Part shown: positions 8,662-17,103 of the stretch, one piece after another
Position numbering within the stretch: the stretch's first letter is position 1
Layout: each line of letters starts with the position of its first letter
Source: JAAFIW01 sp031414805
GTDB taxonomy: Bacteria; Pseudomonadota; Gammaproteobacteria; Burkholderiales; Burkholderiaceae_C
Direction: 5' to 3'
Assembly (NCBI GenBank): GCA_031414805.1
Contig: JANOQJ010000015.1
Location: 186,001 to 250,000 of the forward strand
DNA: 64,000 bases
Notes under the pieces: generated by a model
Told to the model about the DNA's origin: nothing
The model's input: the letters and a program-made list of their open reading frames with translations, nothing else
The model's database searches: none
Program-made: the position numbers and the translations under genes

Positions 8662-9441
8662 TCAAACCTGCGAAAAATCGGGCTTGCGCCGCTCCATGAA
8701 CGCGCCGAACGCTTCTTTGGCGGCGGGCTCGGTGAGCATGCGGCCGAAGCTGGCACCTTCTTCGGCCATGACTTGCAGCACCTGCGCCGTTTGATTTTTC
8801 TTCATCAGGCGCTTGGTTTCGATCAGGCTGCTCAATGGTTTGGCGGCCAGCTTGCGGGCCTGGGCCTGGGCGTAGTTCGTCACTTCTGACGGGGGCAGCA
8901 CGCGGTTGACCAGTCCGACTTCGAGCGCGGCTTCGGCCATGAAGGGCTCGCCCAGCAGCAGGGCTTCGGCCGCGCGGTGGTAGCCAAGCATTTGCGGTAC
9001 CAGCAGGCTGCTGGCCGCTTCCGGGCACAGGCCCAGGTTGACAAACGGCATGCTGAAAGCGGCGTTGTCGCCCGCGTAAACCAGGTCGCAATGGAAGAGC
9101 AAAGTGGTGCCGATGCCGACCGCAGGGCCGCACACCGCTGCCAACAGCGGCTTGGGGAAGCTGGCGATGGCGTGCAGAAAGCGGAACACCGGGGAGTCCA
9201 TGCCCGCGGGCGGCTTGTTCAAAAAGTCGCCAATGTCGTTGCCCGCGCTGAAGATGGTCTCAGCGCCCTGGAACACGACCACACGGGTGGTGGCGTCGGC
9301 TGCGGCTTGGGCCAGCGCGTCGGCCATGGCGCTGTACATGGCCACCGAAATCGAGTTTTTCTTGTCCACGCGGTTCAAGGTGAGGGTCATCACACCGGCT
9401 TCGGTGTGGATCAAAACGTCTGGGGTGCTGGCATCGCTCAT
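8662..9441 (-). CDS. Enoyl-CoA hydratase
   Basis: 259 residues, typical crotonase length. It shows the pocket motif FSAGNDIGDF, the oxyanion-hole segment AVCGPAVGIGTTLLFHCDLVYA and the catalytic-region motif FVNLGLCPEAASS with the Glu expected for hydration. It likely hydrates 2-enoyl-CoA in beta-oxidation. It lies between the thioesterase and a second crotonase on the same strand, flanked on both sides by family A repeats. The start is supported by a GGAGG-like site (AACCTCCC on the plus strand) just before it. Confidence 0.85.
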   Translation of the reverse strand: MSDASTPDVLIHTEAGVMTLTLNRVDKKNSISVAMYSAMADALAQAAADATTRVVVFQGAETIFSAGNDIGDFLNKPPAGMDSPVFRFLHAIASFPKPLLAAVCGPAVGIGTTLLFHCDLVYAGDNAAFSMPFVNLGLCPEAASSLLVPQMLGYHRAAEALLLGEPFMAEAALEVGLVNRVLPPSEVTNYAQAQARKLAAKPLSSLIETKRLMKKNQTAQVLQVMAEEGASFGRMLTEPAAKEAFGAFMERRKPDFSQV

Positions 9442-9471
9442 GGGAGGTTCCTGTGTGAATAGTTAGTATTA

Positions 9472-9521
9472 TTTTGATAGCTGTTTGAGCAATATCTATA
9501 AGGGCTGATGGCCGTTTTGAT
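9472..9521 (+). repeat. Family A repeat, copy 3 (intergenic)
   Basis: TGATAGCTGTTTGAGCA, ATAAGGGCTGATGGCC, GTTTTGATT. It lies between the crotonase and thioesterase genes; core stops are intact. Confidence 0.9.
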
Positions 9522-9530
9522 TCATTTTTA

Positions 9531-10338
9531 TCATTCTTTGTAGTAGACCACCTGGTGCGTGGTCACCAGCAAGTGCCCGGCCTGGTTCCACATTTGCGCG
9601 GTCTGGTCGAAGTAGCCATTGCGGAAATTTTGCGCCTGCGCCTGGCCCAGCAGATAGCCCGAGCCGGTGGCGGCCAGCTGCGCAGCGTCGGCATGAAAGT
9701 AGACGGTCATCGACACGGTGCCAATGGGCACCAGGGTGGGTCGGCGCAGCCAGATGCGGGGGAAAAAGATGTCGGACAACGCGGTGAGCGAGGCAAAGTC
9801 GAGCGCACGGGGTGGGTTGTCGCGCACCCACACGTGGCTGCGGCTGGTACCGGTGTCCACGCCGTTCCAGTCGGTGGGGAAAACCGCCCTGCAAAAAACG
9901 CATTTCATAGCGGTTGACCCACTCGACGCGGGCGCGGCCTTCGGGGATTGCAACATCCTGCGGCGCAGGCACCACCGGCATGCTGAGTTCGTGGGCGCTC
10001 CAGGTCTCGCGGCGCAGCGCGGTGAAGGCTGTTGCCGTGAGCACGGTCTGCCCGGCTTGCTGCACCTCGATGACCCAGTGCTGCGTGGAACGGTTGGTGC
10101 GGGCCGGACGGGCGGTGACGGTGAATTCACCGTCAGACAAGGCCGCACAAAAATTGACGGTCAGCGAGACAGGTTCACCCAAGCGCTGCGGATGTTGTAG
10201 CACCGCATTCAACGCCTGCGCGGCGGTAATGCCGCCAAACGGCCCGACCATGTTGGCGTAGGCCAGGCTGGTGTGGCCGATGAAGCTGCCGTCGGCTTGG
10301 GCTTTGAGGGCTACGGCGGTGTCGAAAGCGTGTGTCAA
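9531..10338 (-). pseudogene. Acyl-CoA thioesterase (TesB-like) with a +1 frameshift
   Basis: Two overlapping frames together encode one hot-dog thioesterase of about 268 residues. The first begins at a TTG (10338) preceded by AAGGAGA at correct spacing (LTHAFDTAVAL...) and runs to LQGGFP. The second continues TDWNGVDTGTSRSHVWVRDNPPRALDF and ends VTTHQVVYYKE. The switch occurs at a run of four T and four C on the minus strand near 9880-9890. The total length, 808 bases, is one more than a multiple of three, which fits one inserted base. It is either a real inactivation or a sequencing error in the homopolymer. The gene belongs to the beta-oxidation block. Confidence 0.75.
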
Positions 10339-10370
10339 CTCGAAATCTCCTTGAATCAACTGCCTTGTTT

Positions 10371-10481
10371 GGCCCCCTCCCCTTCCGGGGGAGGGTTGGG
10401 GTGGGGGCATTCGCCGCGCGGAAAATGCCATCGTGATCCGCATGCCCCCACCCCTACCCTCCCGCAGAGGGGGAGGAGGTT
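10371..10481. repeat. Family B inverted repeat pair (empty)
   Basis: Arm 1 (10371-10410) reads CCCTCCCCTTCCGGGGGAGG then GTTGGGGTGGGGGCA. Arm 2 (10440-10481) is its imperfect reverse complement. About 30 unrelated bases lie between them. It lies just upstream of the thioesterase and could fold into a long hairpin. Confidence 0.85.
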
Positions 10482-10496
10482 AAAGGCAGAACCCGC

Positions 10497-11702
10497 TCAA
10501 ACTCTTTCAAATATTCCCGCAGCGCCCTGCCCCATGCCCACGCACATGGTGACCATGCCGTACTTCAGATTCTTGCGCTGCAAAGCGTGAACCACAGTCG
10601 CCGAGCGGATAGCGCCGGTCGCACCGAGTGGGTGACCCAATGCAATCGCGCCACCCATGGGGTTGACCTTGGCAGTGTTCAGGCCCAGGGTGTTGATGAC
10701 GGCCAGCGACTGCGCAGCAAAGGCTTCGTTCAGCTCGAACCAGTCGATGTCGTCCTGCTTCAGGCCTGCAAATTTCAGCGCGAGCGGAATCGCCTCGATG
10801 GGGCCAATGCCCATCAGGTGTGGTGGCACACCGCGGTTGGCGTAGCTGATGAAACGGGCCAGGGGTTTGAGGTTGTAGCGCTTCAAGGCCGTTTCGCTCA
10901 CCAGGATCAAGGCGCCCGCGCCGTCCGACGTTTGCGAGCTGTTGCCCGCCGTGACCGAGCCGCGCGCGGCGAACACGGCTCGCAGTTTGGCCAGGCCTTC
11001 AATGGTGGTGTCGGCGCGCGCGCCTTCGTCGATGTTCACGGTGCGGGTTTTGGTGGTCACCTCAGCGGAGTTCAAATCAACTGAGCGTTCGGCCACGTCC
11101 ACCGGCGTGATTTCGTTGGTGAACTCACCGGCCTTCATTGCGGCCAGGGCCTTCATATGTGAGTGGTAGGCAAACTCATCTTGCGCAGCGCGCGAGACTT
11201 TCCACTGCGTAGCCACTTTCTCCGCCGTCATGCCCATGCCGTAGGCAATGCCGTAGCTTTCAATGTCGTCGGGGTGGGTGAACACGGTGGGCGAGAGGCT
11301 GGGCGAGTTGCCCATCATCGGCACCATGCTCATGCTTTGGGTGCCCGCACCAATCATCACATCAGCCTCACCCACGCGAATGCGATCCGCCGCCATTTGT
11401 ATGGCGGACAGACCCGCTGCACAAAACCGGTCCACCGTGACACCACCGACGGTGTGCGGCAGGCCCGCCAGCACCGCGCCAATGCGGGCCACGTTCAAGC
11501 CTTGCGAGGCTTCAGGAATGGCGCAGCCGCAGATCACGTCTTCCACCGCTTTCGGGTCCAGGCCGGGCACTTGCGCCATGGCAGCGCGCAGTGCGATGGC
11601 CAGCAATTCGTCAGGCCGCGTGTTGCGGAAATAGCCACGGTGCGAGCGGCCGATGGGGGTACGGGTGGCGGCAACGATGTAGGCGTCTTGGATTTGTTTC
11701 AT
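10497..11702 (-). CDS. fadA: Acetyl-CoA C-acyltransferase (thiolase)
   Basis: 401 residues from the ATG at 11702, which has AAGGAG eight bases upstream; a longer frame to 11807 is only repeat sequence. Catalytic Cys94 is in DRFCAAGLSA, the catalytic His is in GGAIALGHPLGATGA, and the second Cys is in MCVGMGQGAAGIFE. It performs thiolytic cleavage of 3-ketoacyl-CoA to acetyl-CoA, the last step of beta-oxidation. It is separated from the hydroxyacyl-CoA dehydrogenase fusion upstream by the DUF559 unit, which has probably been inserted into what was a continuous operon. Confidence 0.93.
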   Translation of the reverse strand: MKQIQDAYIVAATRTPIGRSHRGYFRNTRPDELLAIALRAAMAQVPGLDPKAVEDVICGCAIPEASQGLNVARIGAVLAGLPHTVGGVTVDRFCAAGLSAIQMAADRIRVGEADVMIGAGTQSMSMVPMMGNSPSLSPTVFTHPDDIESYGIAYGMGMTAEKVATQWKVSRAAQDEFAYHSHMKALAAMKAGEFTNEITPVDVAERSVDLNSAEVTTKTRTVNIDEGARADTTIEGLAKLRAVFAARGSVTAGNSSQTSDGAGALILVSETALKRYNLKPLARFISYANRGVPPHLMGIGPIEAIPLALKFAGLKQDDIDWFELNEAFAAQSLAVINTLGLNTAKVNPMGGAIALGHPLGATGAIRSATVVHALQRKNLKYGMVTMCVGMGQGAAGIFERV

Positions 11703-11733
11703 GGGAGGCTCCTTATGTATCAGGCATTCGGTA

Positions 11734-12132
11734 TTAGCTCCTTCCCCTCCCGGGGGAAGGTTGGGATGGGGGCACGGCGTGTGACAAAGCCAATATCTGG
11801 CCAACAATCACGCTCAACACCCCTTCAAGATTCAAAAACGGCTCATTCGAGGCAAATCGAAGCACAGCAAAGCCCTGGCAGCGAAAAAAAGCGTCTCGTC
11901 GCTCGTCGTAGGCGGCTTGGTTCACATGTTGCGAGCCATCCAACTCAACAATCAATTTCGGCTCCAGGCACGCAAAGTCTGCGATGTGAGTGCCCAAGGG
12001 ATGCTGGTGTCGAAACTTCACGCTCAACTGCTCGCTGCGAAGGCCCGACCATAGCTTGCGCTCAGAGTCGGTCATTTCACGGCGCAGGGTTCGCGCGTGG
12101 GTTTGAGCGGTTGGCGTAGATTGGTTTCGCAT
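11734..12132 (-). CDS. DUF559 (Vsr-like PD-(D/E)XK) endonuclease-type protein
   Basis: 132 residues from the ATG at 12132. The core is the DUF559 domain related to very-short-patch-repair endonucleases: LRREMTDSERKLWSGLR (first acidic residue), FRHQHPLGTHIADFACLEPK and LIVELDGSQH (Asp and Glu-x-Asp of the nuclease site), then RDAFFRCQGFAVLRF. The last residues (PPSQPSPGRGRS) are encoded by the family B repeat itself, and the other end of the gene also abuts a family B arm in opposite orientation. The gene is therefore bounded by inverted repeats like a small mobile unit. Activity and target are unknown. Confidence 0.82.
   Translation of the reverse strand: MRNQSTPTAQTHARTLRREMTDSERKLWSGLRSEQLSVKFRHQHPLGTHIADFACLEPKLIVELDGSQHVNQAAYDERRDAFFRCQGFAVLRFASNEPFLNLEGVLSVIVGQILALSHAVPPSQPSPGRGRS
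11739..11778 (+). repeat. Family B repeat arm, 3' boundary of the DUF559 gene
   Basis: CCTTCCCCTCCCGGGGGAAG then GTTGGGATGGGGGCAC. It encodes the last residues of the DUF559 protein on the minus strand. Confidence 0.88.
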
Positions 12133-12176
12133 GAGAGTGCCCCCATCCCTGCCTTCCCCCGGGAGGGGAAGGAGGA
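12133..12176 (-). repeat. Family B repeat arm, 5' boundary of the DUF559 gene
   Basis: Reverse-complement copy of the 11739-11778 arm (GTGCCCCCATCCCTGCCTTC then CCCCGGGAGGGGAAGGA). It lies directly before the DUF559 start codon, so it must also carry the translation signals. Confidence 0.88.
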
Positions 12177-12248
12177 ACTTCCTTTTGAAATGTTGAGGAC
12201 AGAGCAACGGGGCGCTGCGCGTGTCCGTTGGTCTGTCCCGCAATGTCA

Positions 12249-14669
12249 TTAGTTTCTCACCGGCTTGCCCGTCGACAACATCCCCATGATCCGCTCCTGC
12301 GTCTTCGGGTGCGTGAGCAGCGAGCAAAACGCCTGCCGCTCCAGCGTCATCAAATACTCCTCCGACACCAGCGTGCCGGCATCCACATCACCACCGGTGA
12401 CGACACCCGCAATCAGCGAAGCGATGTGAAAGTCGTGCGGGCTGATGAAGCCGCCGTCGCGCATGTTGACCAGCTGGCCTTGAATCGTCGCTTTGCCGTT
12501 GCGGCCTGCCACGGGGAACAGGCGTTTGAGCGGTGGGCGAAAGCCGCTGGTGAACATGGACTTGGCTTCGTTGATGGCGACGAACAGCAGCTCGTCTTTG
12601 TTGGCAACAATCAAATCGCTGTCCAGCAGATAGCCCAGCTTGCGGGCTTCAATCGCGCTGGTCGCCACTTTGGCGGTAGCGGCGTTGGTGAAGCCGTCGG
12701 TGACGAATTTCAATAGGTCTTTGTCAGTCGAGCTTGCAACGTTTTCGGCGGCGCGGCGGGCAAAGTAGGTCAGGCCGCCGGCACCGGGCACCAGGCCCAC
12801 GCCCACTTCCACCAGGCCGATGTAGCTTTCCATCGCGGCCACGCGCTTGGCTGCCGCAAGGCCCAGCTCGCAACCGCCACCCAGCGCCAGGCCACGCATG
12901 GCGGCAATCACCGGCACGTTGCTGTAGCGCATGCGCAGGATGATGCGCTGCACCTCACCTAACGCTTCGTCAAGCGCCGCTTTGCCGCCAGCCATGAAGG
13001 CGGGCATCATGCCTTGGAGGTCGGCACCGGCGCAGAAAGGCTCGTCGCCCGACCAGATGACCACGCCCTGGTAGCTGGCTTCGGCCAGCTCAATGGCTTG
13101 CTCAAGACCGGCCATCACCTCCATGCTCATGACGTGCATTTTCGTTTTGATGGAGGCGATGACGACGCCGCTACCGGAGGGGCTCACATCACTGTCCAGC
13201 GTCCACAAGCGGATCGCCGCGTCTTCATGCAAGGTCTTGCCAGCGGTCTCGAAGCGTGGCGCCTGGCTACCCAGCACGTTTTCGGGGAAATGCTGCCTAG
13301 CCCTTGTAGATGTTGCTCGAGCAGCTATGAATTTCATAGTGCTGGCATCCCATGAACCGGCGGGTGTGTGCACGCCACCGGCATCGGCCACCGGGCCCTT
13401 GAACACCCATTCAGGCAACGGCGCTTTGCACAGGGCTTTGCCTGCATCAATGTCTTCCTTGATCCAGTTGGCCACCTGCAACCAACCGGCTTCCTGCCAC
13501 AGCTCAAACGGGCCTTGCTGCAAGCCAAAGCCCCAGCGCATGGCAAAGTCCACATCGCGGGCCGACTCGGCAATGCTCGCCAGATGAATGGCAGCGTAGT
13601 GAAAACCGTCGCGCAGCACCGCCCACAAAAACTGACCCTGCGCGCCCGTGCTCTCGCGCAAGAGTTTCAGGCGTTCGCCCGCAGGCTTTTTGAGCATGCG
13701 GCCATACACCTCGTCCGCCTTGCCAGCGCTGGGCACATAAGTTTGCTCTTTGGCATCAAAACGCAGGATGTCGCGGCCCACTTTTTTGTAGAAACCGGCG
13801 CCAGTTTTCTGACCCAGCGCACCGGCTTCCAGCAAGCCTTTCAGCACCGGCGGGGTGGCGAAGTTGCCGTAGAACGGGTCGGTTTCAAGGCTTAAGTTGT
13901 CTTGCAAGGTCTTGATGACGTGCGCCATCGTGTCCAGGCCCACCACATCAGCCGTGCGGAAAGTGCCGCTGCTGGCGCGGCCCAGTTTTTTGCCGGTCAG
14001 GTCGTCGACCACGTCGTAGGTCAGGCCGAAGTTTTCCACCTGCTTCATAACGCCCAGCATGCCGGCAATGCCCACACGGTTGGCAATGAAGTTGGGCGTG
14101 TCTTTGGCACGCACCACGCCTTTGCCCAGCCCGCTGGTGACAAAGCCTTCCAGGTCGTCCAGCACGCTGGCTTGCGTGTGCGGTGTCGCGATCAGCTCCA
14201 CCAGGTACATGTAGCGCGGTGGGTTGAAGAAGTGAATGCCGCAGAAACGTGGCTTCAATTCTTCTGGCAAGTTGGCGCCCAAAGCGGTGATCGACAAGCC
14301 TGACGTGTTGGTGGCCAGAATGGCGTGCGGGGCGATGTGGGGCGCGATTTTTTTGTACAGATCGTGCTTCCACTCCATGCGCTCGGCAATGGCCTCAATG
14401 ATCAGGTCGCAGTCTTTCAACTGCTCCAGATGCTCTTCGTAGTTGGCCTGGCCAATCAGCACCGCGTCTTCGACCACGCCCAGGGGAGACGGTTTCAGCT
14501 TTTTCAGGCCTTCGATGGCTTTGCTGACGATGCCGTTCTTCGGGCCGTCTTTGGCGGGAAGGTCGAACAACACGACTGGCACTTTGACATTGACCAAGTG
14601 CGCCGCGATCTGCGCACCCATCACGCCTGCGCCGAGGACGGCGACTTTTTTGACATTGAAACGCTGCAT
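12249..14669 (-). CDS. 3-hydroxyacyl-CoA dehydrogenase / enoyl-CoA hydratase fusion
   Basis: 806 residues. The domain order is an NAD-binding hydroxyacyl-CoA dehydrogenase with GAGVMGAQIA near residue 14, catalytic-region motif GIHFFNPPRYMYLVELI, two C-terminal HAD domains, then a crotonase domain from about residue 500 with EPFCAGADLQGMMP and ALGGGCELGLAA plus VGVGLVPGAGGL. This is the FadN/HbdA-like order, opposite to FadB. It catalyses hydration and NAD-dependent oxidation of enoyl-CoA. Residues about 443-460 (STMKFIAARATSTRAR) are encoded by a family A repeat and lie in the linker before the hydratase domain. Upstream in the operon are the DUF2147 protein and acyl-CoA dehydrogenase. Confidence 0.93.
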   Translation of the reverse strand: MQRFNVKKVAVLGAGVMGAQIAAHLVNVKVPVVLFDLPAKDGPKNGIVSKAIEGLKKLKPSPLGVVEDAVLIGQANYEEHLEQLKDCDLIIEAIAERMEWKHDLYKKIAPHIAPHAILATNTSGLSITALGANLPEELKPRFCGIHFFNPPRYMYLVELIATPHTQASVLDDLEGFVTSGLGKGVVRAKDTPNFIANRVGIAGMLGVMKQVENFGLTYDVVDDLTGKKLGRASSGTFRTADVVGLDTMAHVIKTLQDNLSLETDPFYGNFATPPVLKGLLEAGALGQKTGAGFYKKVGRDILRFDAKEQTYVPSAGKADEVYGRMLKKPAGERLKLLRESTGAQGQFLWAVLRDGFHYAAIHLASIAESARDVDFAMRWGFGLQQGPFELWQEAGWLQVANWIKEDIDAGKALCKAPLPEWVFKGPVADAGGVHTPAGSWDASTMKFIAARATSTRARQHFPENVLGSQAPRFETAGKTLHEDAAIRLWTLDSDVSPSGSGVVIASIKTKMHVMSMEVMAGLEQAIELAEASYQGVVIWSGDEPFCAGADLQGMMPAFMAGGKAALDEALGEVQRIILRMRYSNVPVIAAMRGLALGGGCELGLAAAKRVAAMESYIGLVEVGVGLVPGAGGLTYFARRAAENVASSTDKDLLKFVTDGFTNAATAKVATSAIEARKLGYLLDSDLIVANKDELLFVAINEAKSMFTSGFRPPLKRLFPVAGRNGKATIQGQLVNMRDGGFISPHDFHIASLIAGVVTGGDVDAGTLVSEEYLMTLERQAFCSLLTHPKTQERIMGMLSTGKPVRN
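13291..13341 (-). repeat. Family A repeat, copy 4 (inside HAD/ECH gene)
   Basis: In gene sense it reads ATAGCTGCTCGAGCA then ACAAGGGCTAGG. The TGA that would be in frame is CGA (Arg); the out-of-frame TAG is kept. Confidence 0.85.
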
Positions 14670-14701
14670 AAATCAGTTCCAGGTGAGGGAGTTCATTCCA
14701 G

Positions 14702-14800
14702 GAACCCCGGCGGATGCGGCTTTGCCGGGCCGCTGGGGTTGTCCCCTCGAGGGGGGAGGCGGGGCTACACGCAGTGAGCCACGCAACAGGGGTGGGCCAA
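14702..14800. repeat. Interspersed G-rich repeat of another family
   Basis: GGCTTTGCCGGGCCGCTGGG then TTGTCCCCTCGAGGGGGGAG and GGGGCTACACGCAGTGAGCC. I recognise the style as a repeat frequent in Comamonadaceae intergenic DNA. It fills the gap between the DUF2147 stop and the start of the HAD/ECH fusion. Confidence 0.6.
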
Positions 14801-14801
14801 A

Positions 14802-15272
14802 TTACTGCACTCTTTCCCACGTCTGCGTGCGCCCAATGCCCAGCACCGAACCGCGAACGGCCAGCTTCTTGCCGCCTTCCAGCGGGGTCAACCTCAAGGT
14901 GTATTCCTTGCCGTTTTCAGGGTCGAGGATCTTGCCGCCGGTCCATACGTCTTCCGATGCGTCTTTCTTGGCACCGCGAATGATTTCCAGACCCAGAACG
15001 GGTTTGTCTTTGCGGGCGTCGGTGCATTCGTCGCACACCGCATCCTGCTTGGCGTCTTTGCGCAGTAATTTGCTGACCTTGCCGGACAGCACCCCACCGG
15101 CCTCGGTGATGGTGATCTCCGATTTGATCTCTTTGGTTTTCTCATCCACCGAGTGCCATTTGCCAATCGGGCTCAACAGATTGGGCACTTGGGCCATGGC
15201 AGCAGATGAAAACGCTACTAAAACAATAGCTGCTTGAGCAATGAATGCCTGGGATATACGCTGTTTTTGCAT
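14802..15272 (-). CDS. DUF2147 periplasmic protein with a repeat-encoded signal peptide
   Basis: 156 residues from the ATG at 15272 (AGGAGA upstream); the frame is open further but overlaps the acyl-CoA dehydrogenase gene in another frame. The mature protein fits DUF2147: S-P-I-G-K-W near the N-terminus, E-I-x-x-x-G-G-x-L-S-G-K-V, then GLEIIRGAKKDASEDVWTGG, DPENGKEYTLRLTP and RGSVLGIGRTQTWERV. The start codon and first 20 residues (MQKQRISQAFIAQAAIVLVA), which form the secretion signal, are encoded by a family A repeat read in reverse. It sits between the acyl-CoA dehydrogenase and the HAD/ECH fusion, so it is co-expressed with beta-oxidation genes. Role unknown. Confidence 0.85.
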   Translation of the reverse strand: MQKQRISQAFIAQAAIVLVAFSSAAMAQVPNLLSPIGKWHSVDEKTKEIKSEITITEAGGVLSGKVSKLLRKDAKQDAVCDECTDARKDKPVLGLEIIRGAKKDASEDVWTGGKILDPENGKEYTLRLTPLEGGKKLAVRGSVLGIGRTQTWERVQ

Positions 15273-15276
15273 AAAA
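15215..15276 (+). repeat. Family A repeat, copy 5 (start and signal peptide of DUF2147 gene)
   Basis: AATAGCTGCTTGAGCAATGA then TTTTTGCATAAAA. On the minus strand the conserved ATG of the repeat end is the start codon of the gene, with twelve codons to the CAA of the core, the same spacing as in intergenic copies 1 and 2. Confidence 0.88.
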
Positions 15277-15304
15277 ATTCTCCTGTAAACAAGGTTGATG
15301 GGGT

Positions 15305-17101
15305 TTAAGCCAGCGCCAGCTCGGTTTCCATCAACACGCTGGAGCCGGTGCGGGCGGTGCGCATCAGTGTCGCGGTTTCGGGGAACAATTTGGCAAAGTA
15401 GAAACGCGCAGTTTGTAACTTGGCCTGGTAGAACGGCTCGGTATTGCCCGCAGCGATTTCGCGCAACGCCACCTGCGCCATGCGTGCCCAGAAGTAGCCA
15501 AACACCAAGTGGCCAGCCACACGCAAATAGTCCACGGCGGCAGCGCCCACTTCGTCGGGGTTTTGAAAGCCCTTGAAGCCCAACTCGGTGGTCAGCTTGG
15601 TCATCTGGTCGCCCAGGTAAGCCAGCGGGTTGATGAACTCGGCCATCTTCTCGTTCACGCCCTCTTCTTCCACCAGCGCGCCCACCAGCTTGCCAAACTT
15701 CTTGAGCGTGGCGCCGTTGTTGCCCAGCACCTTGCGGCCCAACAGATCGAGCGATTGAATGGTGTTGGTGCCTTCGTAAATCATGTTGATGCGGTTGTCG
15801 CGCACAAACTGCTCCATGCCCCACTCTTTGACGTAGCCATGTCCGCCAAACACCTGCAGGCAGGCGCTGGTGGCAATGTGGCCGTTGTCGGTCAAAAAGG
15901 CTTTCACGATGGGGGTCAGCAGCGACAACATTTCGCCGCTGTCTTTGCGCACTTTTTCGTCGGGGTGGCTGTGCTCTTTGTCCAGCAACACCGCGCAGTA
16001 GCAGGCCAGCGCCCGACCACCTTCGGCATAGGCTTTGGCAGTCAGCAGCATCTTGCGCACATCGGGGTGAACAATGATTGGGTCGGCAGGCTGATCTTTC
16101 GACTTGGGACCCGACAGGCTGCGCATTTGAATGCGGTCTTTGGCATAGGCCAGCGCATTCTGGTAGGCCACTTCGGTCAAGCCCAGGCTCTGGTTGCCCA
16201 CGCCCAGGCGGGCCGCGTTCATCATCACAAACATGCCGTTCATGCCCTTGTTGGGCAGGCCGACCATGGTGCCGATGGCGCCGTCGAGCACGATTTGCGC
16301 GGTGGAATTGCCGTGGATGCCCATCTTGTGCTCCAGGCCGCCGCAGTAAATGCCGTTACGCGCGCCCAGGCTTCCATCTTTATTCACCATGAATTTGGGC
16401 ACGATGAACAGGCTCACGCCCTTGATGCCGGGAGGTGCATCGGTCAAACGGGCCAGCACCAGGTGAATGATGTTGCCAGCCATGTCGTGCTCACCGGCAC
16501 TGATGAAAATCTTGTTGCCGGTGATCTTGTAGGTACCGTCTGGCAGCGCCTCGGCTTTGGTGCGCATCAGGCCCAGGTCGGTACCGCAATGCGGCTCGGT
16601 CAGGCACATGGTGCCGGTCCACTCGCCGCTGGTCATTTTGTGCAGGTAGGTCTGCTTTTGCTCTTCGGTTCCGTGGGTGTGCAGGGCAGCGTGGGCGCCG
16701 TGCGTGAGACCGGGGTACATGGTCCAGGCCTGGTTGGTGCTGTTGAGCATTTCGTAAAAACACTGGTTGACCACCAGTGGCAGGCCCTGGCCGCCAAAAG
16801 CGGGGTCACAGCTCAGGGCAGGCCAGCCGCCAGCCACGTATTTTTCAAAGGCTTCCTTGAAGCCTTTGGGCGTGGTCACTGCATGCGTGACGGGGTCCAG
16901 CTTGCAGCCTTCAGCGTCGCCGCTGATGTTGATGGGCAGCAGCACTTCAGCGGCGAACTTGCCACCTTCTTCCAGCACCGCGTTGATGGTGTCGATGTCG
17001 GCGTCGGCGTATTTCGGAATCGCCTTGAACTCGTCGGTGACTTTGAGCATTTCATGCATCACAAATTGCATGTCGCGCAGGGGTGGGTTGTAGATGGGCA
17101 T
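15305..17101 (-). CDS. Acyl-CoA dehydrogenase
   Basis: 598 residues, the long form with a C-terminal acyl-CoA dehydrogenase extension domain. Motifs: substrate/FAD segment MCLTEPHCGTDLGLM, GNKIFISAGEHDM, a helical C-domain with QVFGGHGYVKEWGMEQFVRD, and catalytic Glu in MIYEGTNTIQSLDLLGRKV. It performs flavin-dependent alpha,beta-desaturation of acyl-CoA and passes electrons to ETF. Some members of this long clade are annotated as 3-methylmercaptopropionyl-CoA dehydrogenase (DmdC), but the operon points to ordinary fatty-acid oxidation. It follows the TetR gene by two bases, so the two are co-transcribed. Confidence 0.93.
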   Translation of the reverse strand: MPIYNPPLRDMQFVMHEMLKVTDEFKAIPKYADADIDTINAVLEEGGKFAAEVLLPINISGDAEGCKLDPVTHAVTTPKGFKEAFEKYVAGGWPALSCDPAFGGQGLPLVVNQCFYEMLNSTNQAWTMYPGLTHGAHAALHTHGTEEQKQTYLHKMTSGEWTGTMCLTEPHCGTDLGLMRTKAEALPDGTYKITGNKIFISAGEHDMAGNIIHLVLARLTDAPPGIKGVSLFIVPKFMVNKDGSLGARNGIYCGGLEHKMGIHGNSTAQIVLDGAIGTMVGLPNKGMNGMFVMMNAARLGVGNQSLGLTEVAYQNALAYAKDRIQMRSLSGPKSKDQPADPIIVHPDVRKMLLTAKAYAEGGRALACYCAVLLDKEHSHPDEKVRKDSGEMLSLLTPIVKAFLTDNGHIATSACLQVFGGHGYVKEWGMEQFVRDNRINMIYEGTNTIQSLDLLGRKVLGNNGATLKKFGKLVGALVEEEGVNEKMAEFINPLAYLGDQMTKLTTELGFKGFQNPDEVGAAAVDYLRVAGHLVFGYFWARMAQVALREIAAGNTEPFYQAKLQTARFYFAKLFPETATLMRTARTGSSVLMETELALA

Positions 17102-17103
17102 GG

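Noticed and set aside
14802..15824. A 340-residue protein extending the DUF2147 frame
   Set aside because: The upstream part overlaps the acyl-CoA dehydrogenase in another frame and lacks conservation signs; ATG 15272 has a good ribosome site and begins a signal peptide.
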